DNA of 64,000 nucleotides from Chaetorhynchus papuensis (Eukaryota; Chordata; Aves; Passeriformes; Rhipiduridae). Under the pieces are notes generated by a model that saw only the letters and a program-made list of their open reading frames with translations, ran no database searches and was not told the origin of the DNA. The number at the start of each line of letters is the position of its first letter. Within the stretch, counting starts at the first letter, position 1. The stretch lies in assembly GCA_013396525.1 (NCBI GenBank), contig VWYX01000013.1:405888-469887 (forward strand), written 5' to 3'. A program made the position numbers and the translations under genes. Below are positions 11,481-25,115 of this stretch, piece after piece.

Positions 11481-14400
11481 GATCTTTCACATTCAAAACG
11501 AAAAAACACACATGGGCTCTGCTTACTATGATTAATTTGAAAGATTTGGATATTTTGAAGATTTGCCTGGAAACCCTGTAATAATTTGGTATATTCCCAA
11601 AGGAAAAACTCAGTGAGCATAAACACAATCCTTTTTAGTAAGGTTCTAAGCCTGTACTAGTGACCATACTTGTACAGCATTCATATGTCAGATTCCCTAA
11701 TCCCTAAGGATTCACAGGCTAAATCTCCTGAAGAGGTGTAGCCACAGTCAAGCTGTGAGATTAAATAAGCATGAATATGTATGAAATCTGGTAAGGACAC
11801 CTTTAGGGATGCACCTGACAAGGGATGCACACAGATCATTTTAGTGCAACGCTCAAAGAGGAAACTTAAACCACCAATCAGTATGTTTCAAATAGGATAC
11901 AGTGAGGAGCTGTAACCTGCCTTTCTCTGGATTAATCCACTGCTGCTATATCTTGATAAAAATCTGTGCTTCTGAGCATCAGTTTCAGTACACATGATGT
12001 GCAGCAGAACAATTTTTTTTAGCTTACCAGAATCCTTTCTGTTCTTTGACAAAATTGATGGGGCAGGCATCTCCTAACCTACTGATGTGGAAGAAGTTGG
12101 TTGACGTCTTGTGACTGAGTCCAGGATTAGATACCTAAATTGAATTACTCTCCAGACATGACCTCCGTTCTTAAGAAGTTGATGTTCACTAGAAAGGCTC
12201 CTTGAAAACTTTCAGTCTTTGAACATAAAAGTTGCTTTCAAGTTAATAATTAAGGCATTTAAAAATAAAGAAGTAGAATGCATTTGATCTAGCTTTTCAT
12301 ATTTTCTAAGTATGCTAAGTAAGAGTGCCTTGAATAAAGCTGCTTAATTCAAAAGGTTATGAGTGTGAAGTAAAATAGTGCCATCTGGTTTAGAGGAGGA
12401 ATTCATGCAAGGAAACAGAATTACTCCAGAGAACTTACACCAAAAGATAGAGACTATACTATGTATTGTTTAAGTATTTCCTTTTATAAAATAATACTTT
12501 TAAAACTTAATAAATATTTTCCCTAGTAAAAGACAGTGGCAATAATAATTCATACTTTTCTCCCAAGATTTACTAATATTTCTGTAGGAATTAGAAGAGG
12601 GAAAATAGGAGGGGAAAAAATTGAGAGAGCCAAAGGAATCCTTAGTTTAGGATAAAAATTCTTCTGATTGTGAAAAAAGACATTTTTTGTAGTTTAATTT
12701 GAAGAATTTTAAAAGAACTGTTTGTGCTTTGGATGAATGCAAATACAGCATTTTATGAAAATTACTTTTGCATTACTTACTTCACTAATTACCTCCAAAG
12801 CACATCTAAAGCATAGAATATAATTTCAAATCGTGTTAAATGGACAAAAATTGCAAAGTACTTTTCTAAAGTTCAGGTCGTAGAACTAGCATTTTGGCAT
12901 ATTTTTATTTACCAAAACTGTGCATATGTCTTGAAACATTTTCATTACAATAATCACTTTATGAATTGTTCACTTGCTTACCCAAGTATTTTTTTCCATT
13001 TTCTCTCTCCCCAGTCTCTCTCTAATACACAAACTACATTCTGGTTTTTAAAAACAAAATTATTACTTTATTATATGGAAGGGAAGTTGGTAAGAATGCA
13101 AACTGAGATTATTTCCATATAACAACAAAGTCCCTAGAACTGATTCTTCACTTTTGTCTGTAAGCAAAGCCCTCAACTAATATTATTTCATGTCCAATCA
13201 GAATATGATTGCATAGTAGGTATTAATAGACAACTGAGCCATTATAAAAACTCTATTCAATCTCAGAAAATATTGAGAGTATCACAATTCTGCCTGCATA
13301 TTAATGGCCCAGTGGTAGTGTTTATTCATCCTGTAAACTTCTATTCATTTTCATTGACATTCACTGTAAGAGGAGATTTTCATGAGAGATGTAGGAACTT
13401 GAGTTACTATAGTTGCAGTCACTAATCTTATTTCAAGTATTAAAAAATAATCATCAGTATCCTTTATTCTTTGAATGGAAGCATCATTGAACCATTTTAC
13501 CAGCAGTGTTTAATTTTCAAAGGTAAATTCAGGCAATTTTTACAACCACAGAGATTTTGACATAAGTCTGTTTGGAGAAGTGTGTATAGGAACTAGAAAA
13601 AATCCTAGAAAACACTATAGGTCTGCAAAAACATAAATGTTAAAAACATAAATGCTTCTCTACTGATGGACAGAGTATGCAAGAGGCAATATTGCATCCT
13701 GTGTAACATAAAGGAACATCCGCTGGAACTGATATTAAGAAATGTTCATAGAAACTACTTTAGAAAATACACACAGGGGTTTGTTGTTTTGGGTTTTTTT
13801 ATTAAATCTGACTGGGAGAGCAATCTATATTGAATTTTCTGATTGTAATGGAATATTAGCAAGTGAGATAAGATTATTTTCCTAGGAAATGCATAATGTA
13901 GAGCTGCACATGATCAAAAGAATAAAAATAGATTATGTGATAACCAATTTAAGCCTCTATCTAGTAGTGTGTAGATGCAGCGTGCAAAAGCTGTGGTCAC
14001 AAAATGACAGAAAAGCAGAACTAGTAGCAGGTACATGTGTAAGCATCATGTTATCCAGAAACACTTAGAATTATCTTTTCCTCTTTTTTTTTGTTCAAAC
14101 ATATTTCCATATTCATCTTGAGTGCTTTCAGCATATATTTTTATGCCTTTCCTTGCTATCACTGTTATGTACAAGAGGAAAAAAGCTTCCCATGAATACT
14201 CAGAATTGTTTGATCAGTAAGACAACTACTTTACAAAATGTAAAAACCATTTGAACTGATTTTCTGTATTATACTGACATTTGCAATTATAGGTTTTTTT
14301 CATCAAGAATTTTGAATAAATTCTGAACCCAAGCAATTTGTAGAAAATATTTTTTCATTTTATGTTGGACCTCTGAGAGATGAAAAAGTAGGAATCCACT

Positions 14401-15299
14401 TTTTCTGAATACTTCAGGAAAAGGAAAGTTAAACACAGTTGCTTAAGTGACATTGACAGGGAAGCAAAGCTTTAGCATTTTTTTTTACTTTGTTTTCCTA
14501 ACAGTTAAAAGAGATAGCTAAAATTTCAAAGGTTTGATTTGTTTGCAAAATAGAATTTTATTTTGGGAAAATACAAGTAGAAGTCAGTCTGGTTCTTTGT
14601 CTTACAAGAGTATAGTATATTTAGATGAAGAAATATATATTTATGAAGGGAGTTAAGTGCATGACTAATCCAAAACAAGTCAAAGAGTACATCATAAGCA
14701 TCATCATAAGAAGCTTTCCATGTTACTGAATGTACTTCCTTAGTGTTGACTATGAATCAAGCTTCTCCTAATTCCCCTGTGGGTATAACTCCAGTAACAT
14801 CTGAAACCACAACCTTCCTACATCCAAAGCAAAGGAAATTAATGTGATGAGCAATGCTGCAACTTTCCTTGTCATGATTTTAATTCTTTCCCAACAATAA
14901 ATTTTCACTTTGTTTAATTGTAAGCCATGCTTCTCATTATTGTCTCAATTTTCTCAGCAAAGCATCTGGAGATAGACATTAATGTTATTACTTTGGTAAT
15001 AATTGTGTTAAATAACTGCAGAAAAGCAATGGCACATAACTATTTATTATTATAGTTCTGCTACTATTACACTCCAGTGAAGATCAGGGCTCCAGTCTGC
15101 TATATAACAACAAAAAGGGACTTGACAGTGTAAATACCCAGGTGACAAAAGGGTTGCTGAAACTAAAAGAATCATTAATAGAGTGAGGATTTAATATATA
15201 CTTTTTTTACTCCTTTTTTATTTTATAGAGAGTTTGATAATCAATAATGAATCCAGGGGGGAAAAAGCCAACTAGAAAAAGCACGATGAAAACAAAATT

Positions 15300-16750
15300 T
15301 AGAAAGTAACTAAAAATGTGAGAGAAAAAAAAGGAGAAAAAAGTGGACGTTTGGACAAAAAGGCTGTTCCAGATCATTGTTCAAGATTTAGAGTTTGTGG
15401 TACATCAGAGCAAAAAACATTGTCTCATAACACCCTGGTAACTGCAGAAGCAATCTGTGCAGCTGCTGCTGCTGGTTGCACTCTCCAGCTGATTTCCATA
15501 AGAGCACCTTTCCCAAAAGATTAGGAAAACAGTTTCTCTGCCACAGAAAACAGGCTCACAATATTAAAATGCTTATCTCAACATTAACAGCATCTTTGCA
15601 ATATTAAGACCATGCAAAGCAAATCTGTTATAAAATCTCACTTTTACTTATTTGTGGGATGCATTTTCTTTTTGTGCAGGAAGCCTCAGAAGAGTTTCAC
15701 CTGAGCAGGGCCAAGGGAAGAGCAGTCACACAGGTGTGTGGCATTAAGGGACAAGTCTGAAGTGAGTTTGGAGCAAATGCAAGATAGAGGAGTGAGAGAG
15801 GGAGGGCGAGTCGTAGGTGTCAATTGGGGCTGATTGAGCACACATGGGAAGGGTAGTTCCCAGCAGAGCTTGGGAGATCTCTGGGTCACTTCTAGAGCTT
15901 AGTGACTTTCTTAGCTGGAAGAGGAAGTCTGAGCTACTGTGGAGAGCTTGAGGTTTTTGGGGGGTTTTTTTTGTTTTTTTTTTTTTTTTTAAGATGAGGT
16001 CTGCTACATTCTGAAAAAAAATGAAGCAAAGTAGTAGCCTTCCTCAGGAAAACAGGCAGATGACATAGTTACAGGTCATCAATGTCCTGTGGAGACAGCT
16101 GCAAAATGGAGAAGAATCTCAACTAGCAGAGAAGAAAAAGGAGAAATTTAGAAAAGGAATTGGAAGATGTGCGCACCATATTCTGCTAACTGAAGAACTG
16201 TGAGAGTAGGTGCTTGTGACCAAGGGGAAAAAAAGCCCTAAACCTTCAATAAGCCTTGATCCTCCTCCTGTAAAGTCAGCAAAAAACACCGGGGCTACAC
16301 ACTTTGTAGCCTAGCAGAAGATGTCCTGTGAGCAGCAAGGTACTTCTAAGGTGTGGAGCAGAGGACCAAAGAGAGCCTGGATAATTCTGGAGCTAGGTAG
16401 ATGTGGGGCCTGGCTGATAAATCCAAGTGCCTTATTAAACTTAGTATACAAATTCTGGAGAATCTTAGAGGACGGTTTGCATCCTCCCTTGTTTTACCCT
16501 GTCTCCCCCTACTAGTCCTGGCAGAGGGGGAGATACTGCCGAGGATCTTGACAAAAAATATGCTAGCTAGTAAGGTATGCCAATTACAAATAGCTCAGGA
16601 CAGGAGCATTCTGAACCCAGTCTTGGCTTTGTGCAGTCTGAGGCAGGTGATGGAGATTTGCACTGAAGTTTTAGGTGTGGCAAAGAGAGTCAGTGTGGGG
16701 AGGAAGGTGAGGTGCTCTTAAGTTGTCCTCTCTGCCATAGTGTAATAACT
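15300..16750. other. GC-richer, purine-rich block of unknown origin
   Basis: This block stands out from its AT-rich surroundings by its higher G content and many GAGAG, GGAGG and CAGAG words. It is broken by a G6/T8/T17 tract at 15959-15990. Several short frames overlap it (68 codons at 15318-15524, 106 codons at 16401-16721), without recognisable domains or consistent splice sites. It could be a very decayed retroviral or LINE insertion or simply local composition. I could not match it to any CR1 or LTR family I know. Confidence 0.3.
15959..15990. repeat. G6-T8-G-T17 homopolymer tract
   Basis: A run of six G is followed by eight T, one G and seventeen T. It is a simple low-complexity tract, likely polymorphic in length. 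Confidence 0.85.
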
Positions 16751-18197
16751 GTGTGCAAGCCTGTTCTGTTAAGCCAAAAATTGTTTTGGGACTACAAAGT
16801 AACTGTAAATGAGAAGCAGCACAGGTCAGTTACAGAAACTAAACTTGTGCTGGGCTACTCTGTGCAGTATTCTTAAAATAATAAACATAGCTGTGAATGA
16901 GTGATGTGAGGAGAGTCCTTCCCCAGCTGGGAAGCTCTGTGGAACAGTTCCCTTCTCCTGGAGTAGCAAGCTCTGAGCCTTTATGAGTAGATGAAGCATG
17001 AGAAGCCTCACTGATGTTGCTTGGTTTTTCAACTGCTATTCTTCTAATGCTTTCTTTTATTCTTGCACTGCATTAAGTTGTGCCCTGTAACATTCACCCT
17101 TGTTTCCAGCTGAAACCTCATCTAGTCTGTTTTCTCACTTGTTGCTTAACTCTTTCATTATCCTTTATTTTCTAACTTTTCATATATTTTGATGTCTTTC
17201 TCCTTGAGCACTTTCTCTTATCACTGTTCATTTCTCCTTCTGCCTCTCCTTCCAGTTCCATGTGTGTAATTTTCTTTCTACTCCCATTTTCCCACATCTC
17301 ATCTTCTTGTCTTACCTCATTTTGTTCTTATTATATATCTCTCAATGAGATTTTGTTAAGGTGGGAAGAAAAAGAATGACACATTTACCAGTCCCCTTCT
17401 AAAGGTCTTCTAATTACTAGCAAACCAGTTGTACTTGCTGAAACAAACTACTAAACTATGTTTTCTCCTGTGACTCACTTGAAATTCACTTATGTATGAA
17501 ATGTTAAAGTTGGACTGGTTTACGACATAGTCAAGCCTAAGCAAAGAAATTTATTTTAAAGCTTGCAAGAAGCTAGTATTTTTAACAGGATGTGATGGTT
17601 TTGGTGGGCAGAATTTTCAGCTGCAGGTATTCATCTGGAAACTTGAGAATAGGTAGATGTCTCAGTCTGATAAAAGCTGCTTGGCCAACAAATATTTGCT
17701 TGGTGGGAGAAAGGCTGAAGGGGAAAAACCTGAGTGTGAATTAGAAATCTAACTGTAAACAGGATTTTTTTTAAAAAGGCAGCTTAAGTGACAAAATTAA
17801 ATACCAATTCGGAGATATGCCTATGATTTTAGAAGTTATTAAGGACAACTGGTAGGCATAGAAAGCTGGGTCACACCAATTAGTCTTCCTAGAAGAAATC
17901 TTGTTTCCGAATCTTTAAAAAGAAAAATCAACTTTCCAAAGGCATAGGAACACTTTTGTAAATGTCAGATAGATGAGAAGTAAAAGAGAAATTTCTTTAT
18001 ATGTTCTTTTTGGATGCTTTTAAAAGATGAACTTTCTTCTTCTGCCTCCTATTTTCCACTAATTATTGCTAACCATAACACTGCTTCTCGTAACCCTATT
18101 TTAAATGACACACTATAGATCTCTAACCTATACAGTAGAAACTTTTTTTTTCAGACGTATTATTTAATCATCAATGCTTTAAAACCTTTTTTTAAAG

Positions 18198-19004
18198 TAG
18201 TGGTGGGCTGCTTTTTAAAAGAAGTGGGGGCAGGTCTACAGGGGTGGTTTCTGTGAGAAGCTACCAGAAGGTTCACCTGTATCTCATTGAGCCAATGCTA
18301 ATCAGCTCTAAGATGGATCTGCTGAGAGAGGAGTGAGAATATAAGCAGCAAACAGCTGTGCAGGCACCAAGGTCAGTGCAGAAGGAGGGACAGGAGGTGC
18401 TTCCTGGGTCAGAGCTGAGATTCCCCTGCAGCCTATGGTGAAGACCATGGTGAGGCAGCTGTGCCCCTCCAGCCCATGGAGGTCAAGGGTGGAGCAGAGA
18501 TCCTTTTGTGGCCTGTGGTGGAACCCCCACCAGAGCAGGGGGATTCCTGAAGGAGTCTGTTAATCTGTGGGAAACCCATGCTGGAGCAGGTTCTTGGCAA
18601 ACCTTTGGACCCATGGAGAGAACCCCCAGTGGAGCAGGCTCCTGTCAGGACTTGTGACACTGGGGGGGATCTGTGTTGGACCCTTCTTTCTGAAGGACTG
18701 CACCCCCATGGAAGAGACCTATGCTGGAGCAGTTCCTGAAGAACTGCAGCCTGTGGGGAGAATGGATGCTGGAGTAGTTCACGGGGGACTGTCTCCCATG
18801 GGAGGGAGCCCACAATGGAGTGGGGGAATAGTGTGAGGAGCCCTCCCCCTGAAGAGGAAGGAGTGAAAGAGACAATATGTGGCCTTATCTCATCCCATGA
18901 CATGTTTTTTTTATTTTCTTTCTCCTGTCCATCTGAGGAAGGAAGTGGTGGAGTAGCTTTGGTGGGCACCTGGCATCCAGCCAGAGTCAACCCACCCCAG
19001 ACAC
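18198..19004 (+). mobile_element. Solo LTR of an avian endogenous retrovirus, with internal ~48-bp sub-repeats
   Basis: About 800 bp of GC-rich sequence inside AT-rich DNA. It starts TAGTGGTGGG and ends near GTCAACCCACCCCAGACA, close to the inverted TGTGGTGG...CCACCACA termini seen in this avian LTR type. The last 50 bp (GGTGGGCACCTGGCATCCAG then CCAGAGTCAACCCACC) match a very common bird repeat end. A TATA-like ATATAAG lies at 18339-18345, fitting a U3/R boundary. From about 18490 to 18820 a unit containing CTGGAGCAG and CCCATGG recurs near 18491, 18532, 18583, 18631, 18677, 18725, 18771 and 18817, spacing about 41-51 bp. No gag, pol or env follows, so this is a solo LTR. A 7-bp TTTAAAG flanks it on both sides (18191-18197, 19005-19011), but exact ends are uncertain and 7 bp is longer than the usual retroviral 4-6 bp. 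Confidence 0.8.
18490..18825 (+). repeat. Degenerate tandem sub-repeats (~48 bp) inside the LTR
   Basis: Seven to eight imperfect copies of a GC-rich unit with the core CTGGAGCAG, usually followed by a CTGAAGGACTGCA-like segment and a CCCATGG or CCTGTGG segment. Because the mean spacing is near a multiple of three, several frames stay open across the array on both strands. This explains the 185-codon minus-strand frame at 18433-18990 without invoking a gene. Confidence 0.75.
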
Positions 19005-19426
19005 TTTAAAGGCTCCTTACTTCAGGACTGAACAGGTTCTTTTCATTTACAATCTCTGAAGTTTTGTCCTCTGAAGATCCTTTCTCCTCCTGGGAGTGGA
19101 GTACTGGTTAAAATGCTAAACCTCAGGAAAAACAAGCAATAAACTTGGTTGCAACTGTAGTTCATGCCCTCTCAGTAGCAGATGAATACACAGTAGATGT
19201 TGTTTAGGGGAGATTGAGGGGGAAAAAGAGAAGGGGTGTGGTGTGTCGTGGTATATTATGATATGTTTACTGGTACAGGTGGCTTCAATATTTTATTTTT
19301 ACCACATTCTAAAAAAAAACCAACCAAAGTCAAGCTGTCTCCCCTCCAAAATAGAACACCCCAACACAGGGTGATAATATGGATACCCCTCAGTGGAAGG
19401 TAGTGTGGGTGTGTCTGCCGGTGTGT

Positions 19427-19441
19427 CTGCTGCTGCTGCTG
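19427..19441. repeat. (CTG)5 microsatellite
   Basis: Five perfect CTG units directly downstream of a GTGTGGGTGTGTCTGCC segment. Confidence 0.9.
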
Positions 19442-21552
19442 GTCTCAGTTCCTGCATCTTGATGATTCTGTGCGGTGCAGCATGATAGGATTATATTGCA
19501 TAATGATAATATATCTGCCTTAGTGATGTGATGGGTATGCAGTAATACAGGCTTTGCCCCTGAAGTGTAGGATTTGTTAGGTCAGGTACAGTTCCTTACT
19601 GAGATGTTTGTGCTAATACATGACTTGGGAGTCAATAACCTTCAGGACTGCACTTCTCTGCAGTTTGCTGTGTTGTATGAGGGATGTGCTTGCTGTTCCA
19701 AGCTCTTTTCTAGATAATGGTTTGCTTCAAAAATTATGTTTTTCTGTCCAGTTTACTTGTTTTGTTTGTTCAGTTTTAGTTGTTCCCACTTACCAATGTG
19801 TATATTTTCAGAAATACACAAGATGTGTTTACCCAGTCATTTCAGATTCTTGCTGTCCCTATCCGAGCTTTTGTGAGTGAGCTGTGACTGAGGGACTGTA
19901 TTAAATGAGTAGATGTAAAATATGATTGAAGCACAAGGCTTGTATTGAGTTAGAAATAGAATGAAGTTTTCTTTACAGTCTCCATCACATAGGAGCGTAC
20001 TGTTGCTGATAAAAATATGATAAATTGCCTATGAATAATAAAAAATTTCACCTCTTAATGATTCACCATATAAAAACTGATTTCTATAGAACACGTTTGA
20101 TGACTCTTATGTGCTTTTATCTCTGCCTTTTAGATATAGTTCATCCTTAAATGTTCCTTAAAGCAGTATTTTTTTTCTGCTTTTGTTCTGAAGTGCGCTC
20201 ATACAATTGTTGTGGAAAGGGATCTCCCAAGAGTATTAAATATCTCTTCAGACTAAATGTAAATTAATATACCATTGATTAACAGCTTTGAATTGATGCG
20301 AATGTACTTATGCTTATTCTTCATGATTTTGTGTGTGTGTTTTTATAGCCACAAGTTATGCCCACATGTTCAGTAGGTTGCTGGTCAGAAGGTACCGGGC
20401 TAGCAAGCTCCTGCAGTAGGCAGTAGCAGACACGAGGAAAGGAACTGATTATTCTGTGGTTAATTCTTGTCTTTTACAGTGTGTTTCAAGCCTGTCAGAA
20501 CAGAATGCTCTGTGCACTTTGGTATCTCGAGCCCTGTCAGCCTTTTATAATTACCAGTCACTGGCAGACTTCCTGCTCCAGTTCCTCTGGTGCTGGCTCT
20601 ACGTAGCGCAGGGAGCTGAAATGGAGGGGTTTTGTAGCACTACTACATTTAAGCTAAAGTGGAAGGTGTACTTGGCAGTTAGGATGTTTCTCAATGTGCT
20701 CACTTGCTGTAATTTGAAGATTTACGTCTTCCCTGGGTGAGAAAAGTCTTGCTGTTCATGTGGTTGTTGTGGGATTAGTTTAATTCCAAGCGTGTTAAGA
20801 TAAAATGAGAATACTTTTGAATTAGATTCCAAATGGCCAACTTAGTTAAAAGGCTTATAAAATGTAAAAATCAATAAATAGTTTTGGTATGGTCAGGATG
20901 AGGTTATTTTGAAAGTTCCCTCTCTCATCTCCAGGAGTCCACCTTTCCCTTGTCGGCAAGGGACAGTGAGGGGTCTCAACTAATTTTCCTCTGCAGTCTG
21001 CCCAAATCTCATAGAAATGTTCAGTCTTTTCACTTCAGCTTCTTTCTTTATGTTGGTTTCTATCCTGGAAATAGTCTGGCCATTTAATTAGAATAAACAT
21101 TGCTTCAGTCTCTTACAAATGTGTGTATTGTCTAGTAGGACAGTGCATCATCTTCACTTTCCTTGCCACTAAATAGCTACGTGCTCCATCTGTACAGCAT
21201 GTTGCAGGTCTTAGGTTGCACTCTGCATTCCATGTTTTGTGGTATATGAGCAGTTTGTGATATAACGGTTCTAAAAGAATAAAATGTAGCTCATTACTGA
21301 CTGGATATGCTAATTGTTAATGGCTGATACCTGATCTCTTCTTTCTTCAAAACAGACAGACCTCCAATAGTCACACAGTTTTCTGTTGCACAGGTGCCAT
21401 TGTCATTAGTTGTGAAAAGCAATTATCTTGGAGGACATGGATTTTAAAAATGAGAATAAATTCTTACAGTTCAACCTATAATTTCCCATAGTTTGGTTTG
21501 CTTTCTTTACTTGATGAAACATTATTTTCTCTTAATTTGGAGGAAAGGCACC

Positions 21553-21566
21553 TTTTTTTTTTTTTT
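21553..21566. repeat. Poly-T run (T14)
   Basis: Fourteen consecutive T bases followed by further T-rich sequence to about 21600. Confidence 0.8.
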
Positions 21567-24500
21567 AGAGTGGTTTGTTTTGTTTTTTTCTTTGTTTTAA
21601 TTGCTAGTGAGTTACAGTGATCAAATATACAGATTTGTTGCACTGTAAAGATGCATACAGCTTAGATTTTTACATAGTATAAAAAAAGAGCACTTTCTTG
21701 CTCTGAAATTAAATACTTGATTTTGCTCTTAAAGGATCTTTTTTGGTTATGATTCTACCTTGCCTTCCACCTGCCTAAAAAGAGAAATACCCATCCACAT
21801 CTGCTTATTTAATTTAAAAAACAGAAAAAAGGAATAAAACACCTAAGGAACAAAATATGCTGATGACTATCTTTTTTCTTTAAACAGAAAGGTCTATATA
21901 ATTTATGAAAAATAATTCAAAAAATGAAGTAAATAGAGCATTTCTGATTTAAAAGATTTTGATCGCATATCCTCAAGTTAGCAACAAACTTTTTGATGAG
22001 TTTACCATTCTGTTTGGTTTTGGATTTATTTGGGTTTTTTTTCTTAAAGGGCAAAGGAAAAATGTACTACTTACAGTTAGTATTGTGGAGAAATAGCAAT
22101 TATTGCATGGTAAAAAAGAAATTAATTTACAGCCATATGATCTACCTATCTTTTAAACATAGCAGCTTAGAAAATTTAGCTTACAATAAATGATCTAGGG
22201 GTTTTTACCCTCCAGTGTGCTTGGAAATTATATAAATTATATTCATCATTATATGAGCCCTTAAATGTAATGTAAAAAAAGCTAATTTTATCTGCAATTC
22301 CAAAATCTACATATAGATCCTGATGTTTACTCCATTTTATTGTAGCTAAGCTTGGTTTGGTCCCTCTGATCGCTCAATGATTAGTTCACTGACCTACATG
22401 TATAACTGAATTTGTGCCTCTGGTCAGTAACGTTAAGATTGTCTTTAAAATTAATTTGCACTTCAATTAATAATGCCCTTGGTGTAGAACAATTTTTTTC
22501 TGTGAGGGGGAAAACAGGAGTCCTGATGTGGTCTCAGAGCAATTGGTGTTGGGGTTTTCTTTTATATATGTAGGTTCTGAGGTACAGACAAATGGCCTTT
22601 GATAGAGTGAGAAAACCACAACTTCCATGTCTTAATCAAAGGGTTTGGGAGGGGAAAGAAGGCAAACTGGAAATGTGCTAGTGCTATTAAATTTGCAGAA
22701 TTTAAGGAATGATGAAGTACAGGTTAAGAGTTGTGGGGTTTGGGGCTTTGTTTTTACAGCTGTGCACAGAATTGTTGCTCTTTGGCAGAGTTTTGTTACA
22801 TAATGATAAAAGGGCCCCTGTGATTATCTGAACCACACACCTTGAGTGGCTGCCACATGAAGTCCTAGCGCTGAGACTGAATTCAGGCTTACCTTTGAGA
22901 AAATCTTGATTAATTGCCATTCATAGGTGATGGTCTTCTAGTCCTTGTGTGCAATTTTGTGTTACTTTAAAAATTGTCTAGTCTTTTTATTAGACTGTGA
23001 GGGAGAATACAGTGTGGCACACATTCTAGTTCCCTAATCCTAGTTTAACCATTATCCTACTTTCACCATCTGTATCATGTAATCAGGCCCTTCTTCCACA
23101 TGGCGACAGTCACAAGAGTGATATATAGATAGATATATAAAATTTAGTATTTTAATTAATATTTTTAACTATGGAAGTAGGAAATGAGAGAAACCAAATA
23201 ATTCCATTGCAGATATTGCTATTATCACGGAAAGCTAAGGCTATGCTTTCTTAACTCACACACTGAATTAAATCTGGTTCTTGACTCACAACAGTAGTTA
23301 ACTCTGTTAAGTGAGAATATTAAAAGCAAACAAACAGAACCACTAAACTTTGAGACAGAAACGGTTTATCTTGCATTGTGGCATATCAGTATGTTCCAGA
23401 ACATCTCCTGTTTTAATGACCTAACAACTGGAAGCGGTGGTCTTTAAATTGTCCAAGTTTTATGATGTGAATGAATACTACTGAGTAATATTGGAAAAAA
23501 AAACAGTGTATGATGTGACTTGTTACATATAATGTGTTTTTCAGTCTGTAAAAAGAATAAAGGATGACTTCATGTCTCCTATGTTTAAGATTACTTTTGC
23601 ATATTAGCATTTAAAATAGACAAAATGTGCTTTCACTTTGGAATTTGTTTCTAGCTTTTCTTGTAGTGAAAAATACATTAAAAGAAAATAGAAGGGTTTT
23701 GTTTAATTGCTTTATTGCTGAGAAATGTATGACTTTTACTTAATCTTATCATGCAACTTTCCTGACACTTGCCCAAAGCTCTGCTGCTCTAAACATGGTT
23801 GCCATCTTTTATCCAAAGATCCCCTGATGTAATTTACTTTTTCACCTTTTTGAACTGGAGGCCACATGAAATGAAACCTGCAGCTCTGTCTTAATTACTT
23901 TCTTGATAAACCTACAAATAAGGTTTCTGTTGCAAGATATCTGTGTCTCACCTTTAGTACTGAATCTCAGCTCTTATGTTATACAAAGTATGTAAAATGC
24001 CGGTAGGGTTTAAAACAAAACATAATTCTACTTAAAGAATCACAGAATTTGTCTATGGAGAAAGGGGAAATGGAAGAGTACTTGAAACTAAGATGTTTTT
24101 ATGAGTGCAAATGCACATTTTTTTTTGAAAGATCATTGTAATCTAGAGTGACAACTTTTTATCTTTATATTGCTTCTACAATGGTAGGATCTCAATAGCT
24201 AAGGGTACGTGGACATGTTTTATTCATTCTACAGTAATGTGTAAGGAGTCACATTAAGAATTCAGAGATAACTTCTAATTTAGAAAGCATCTGTGGACTT
24301 AACTACTTCTATGAATCCTGAAGACCTGACATTGTCAATACGTAATACAATTGATGTTATTTGTTATTTCATTTACTAGAAATTGGTATTTCTATATATG
24401 TAAGGGAAAGTACAAGTAGGATTACCTGCAAGATTGAACAAATGATATGAAAAATGCTTTTTGATTTGATTTTATGTTTATTTCTTCCTGCTGTTGCAAA

Positions 24501-25115
24501 TCCCTTTTTTTGGTCAAAATTAGAATATACCAATGTATTTTTATGCTATTTAATCACTAGCTGTAGCTGATATATAAGAATGAGCACTGGCAATGTGATC
24601 AGATTTACATTTTTCTCAGATCTGATACACTTGATAAGTCCAGTGGAATAAGAGATAAACTGGAGATACCGTTATCTCAGTTTCAATGTATTAAAAAGAC
24701 AGCAGAATTATATCTAATGCATGTCTTTAGTATCTGGTACTATTTAATTTGCCAGTTATAAGTGAATGTGTCTATGTTGTAGTAATTTGTGTCAACTGCT
24801 GGAGTATTAGAATGTATTAGAGCTTATTTTTCATTCCATTAGGTTTTTCTTTTTGTATGTTCTGAATTTTTTTCTGTGGTCCCAAGGCAGAATTTGTTAG
24901 CTTGTTCTGTGACAGGGTCTCTATAAAGACATAAATTCCACTTGTCCTGCGTTTGTGATTCTTAATTCACGTGAAGAGGGGAGTGGGGAGAGACACAGAC
25001 ATTATTGTGGGTATAATTCTTATTTATAGCATGAGAAGATTCTTATTAGCTTTTGCAATTCAAAGTTTATTCTATATTAAATTAATATATTTATGTTGTT
25101 TTGACTTCTTAACAG

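Larger units (their letters stand above)
11481..18197. other. Unique AT-rich non-coding DNA with a GC-richer block
   Basis: No gene seen. Most of this stretch is AT-rich. A GC-richer, purine-rich block at about 15.3-16.75 kb is listed separately. A direct repeat AAAAACATAAATG occurs at 13627-13639 and 13642-13654 (period 15). Pyrimidine-rich DNA covers roughly 17040-17340. Confidence 0.6.

Noticed and set aside
18433..18990. 185-codon minus-strand open frame
   Set aside because: It lies entirely inside the solo LTR and its repeated motifs simply translate the ~48-bp sub-repeats. There is no domain.
24030..24050. AGAATCACAGAAT as a further CR1 end
   Set aside because: The match stops after about 13 bases. 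The TTGGAAGGGACC core that defines the CR1 3' end is absent.
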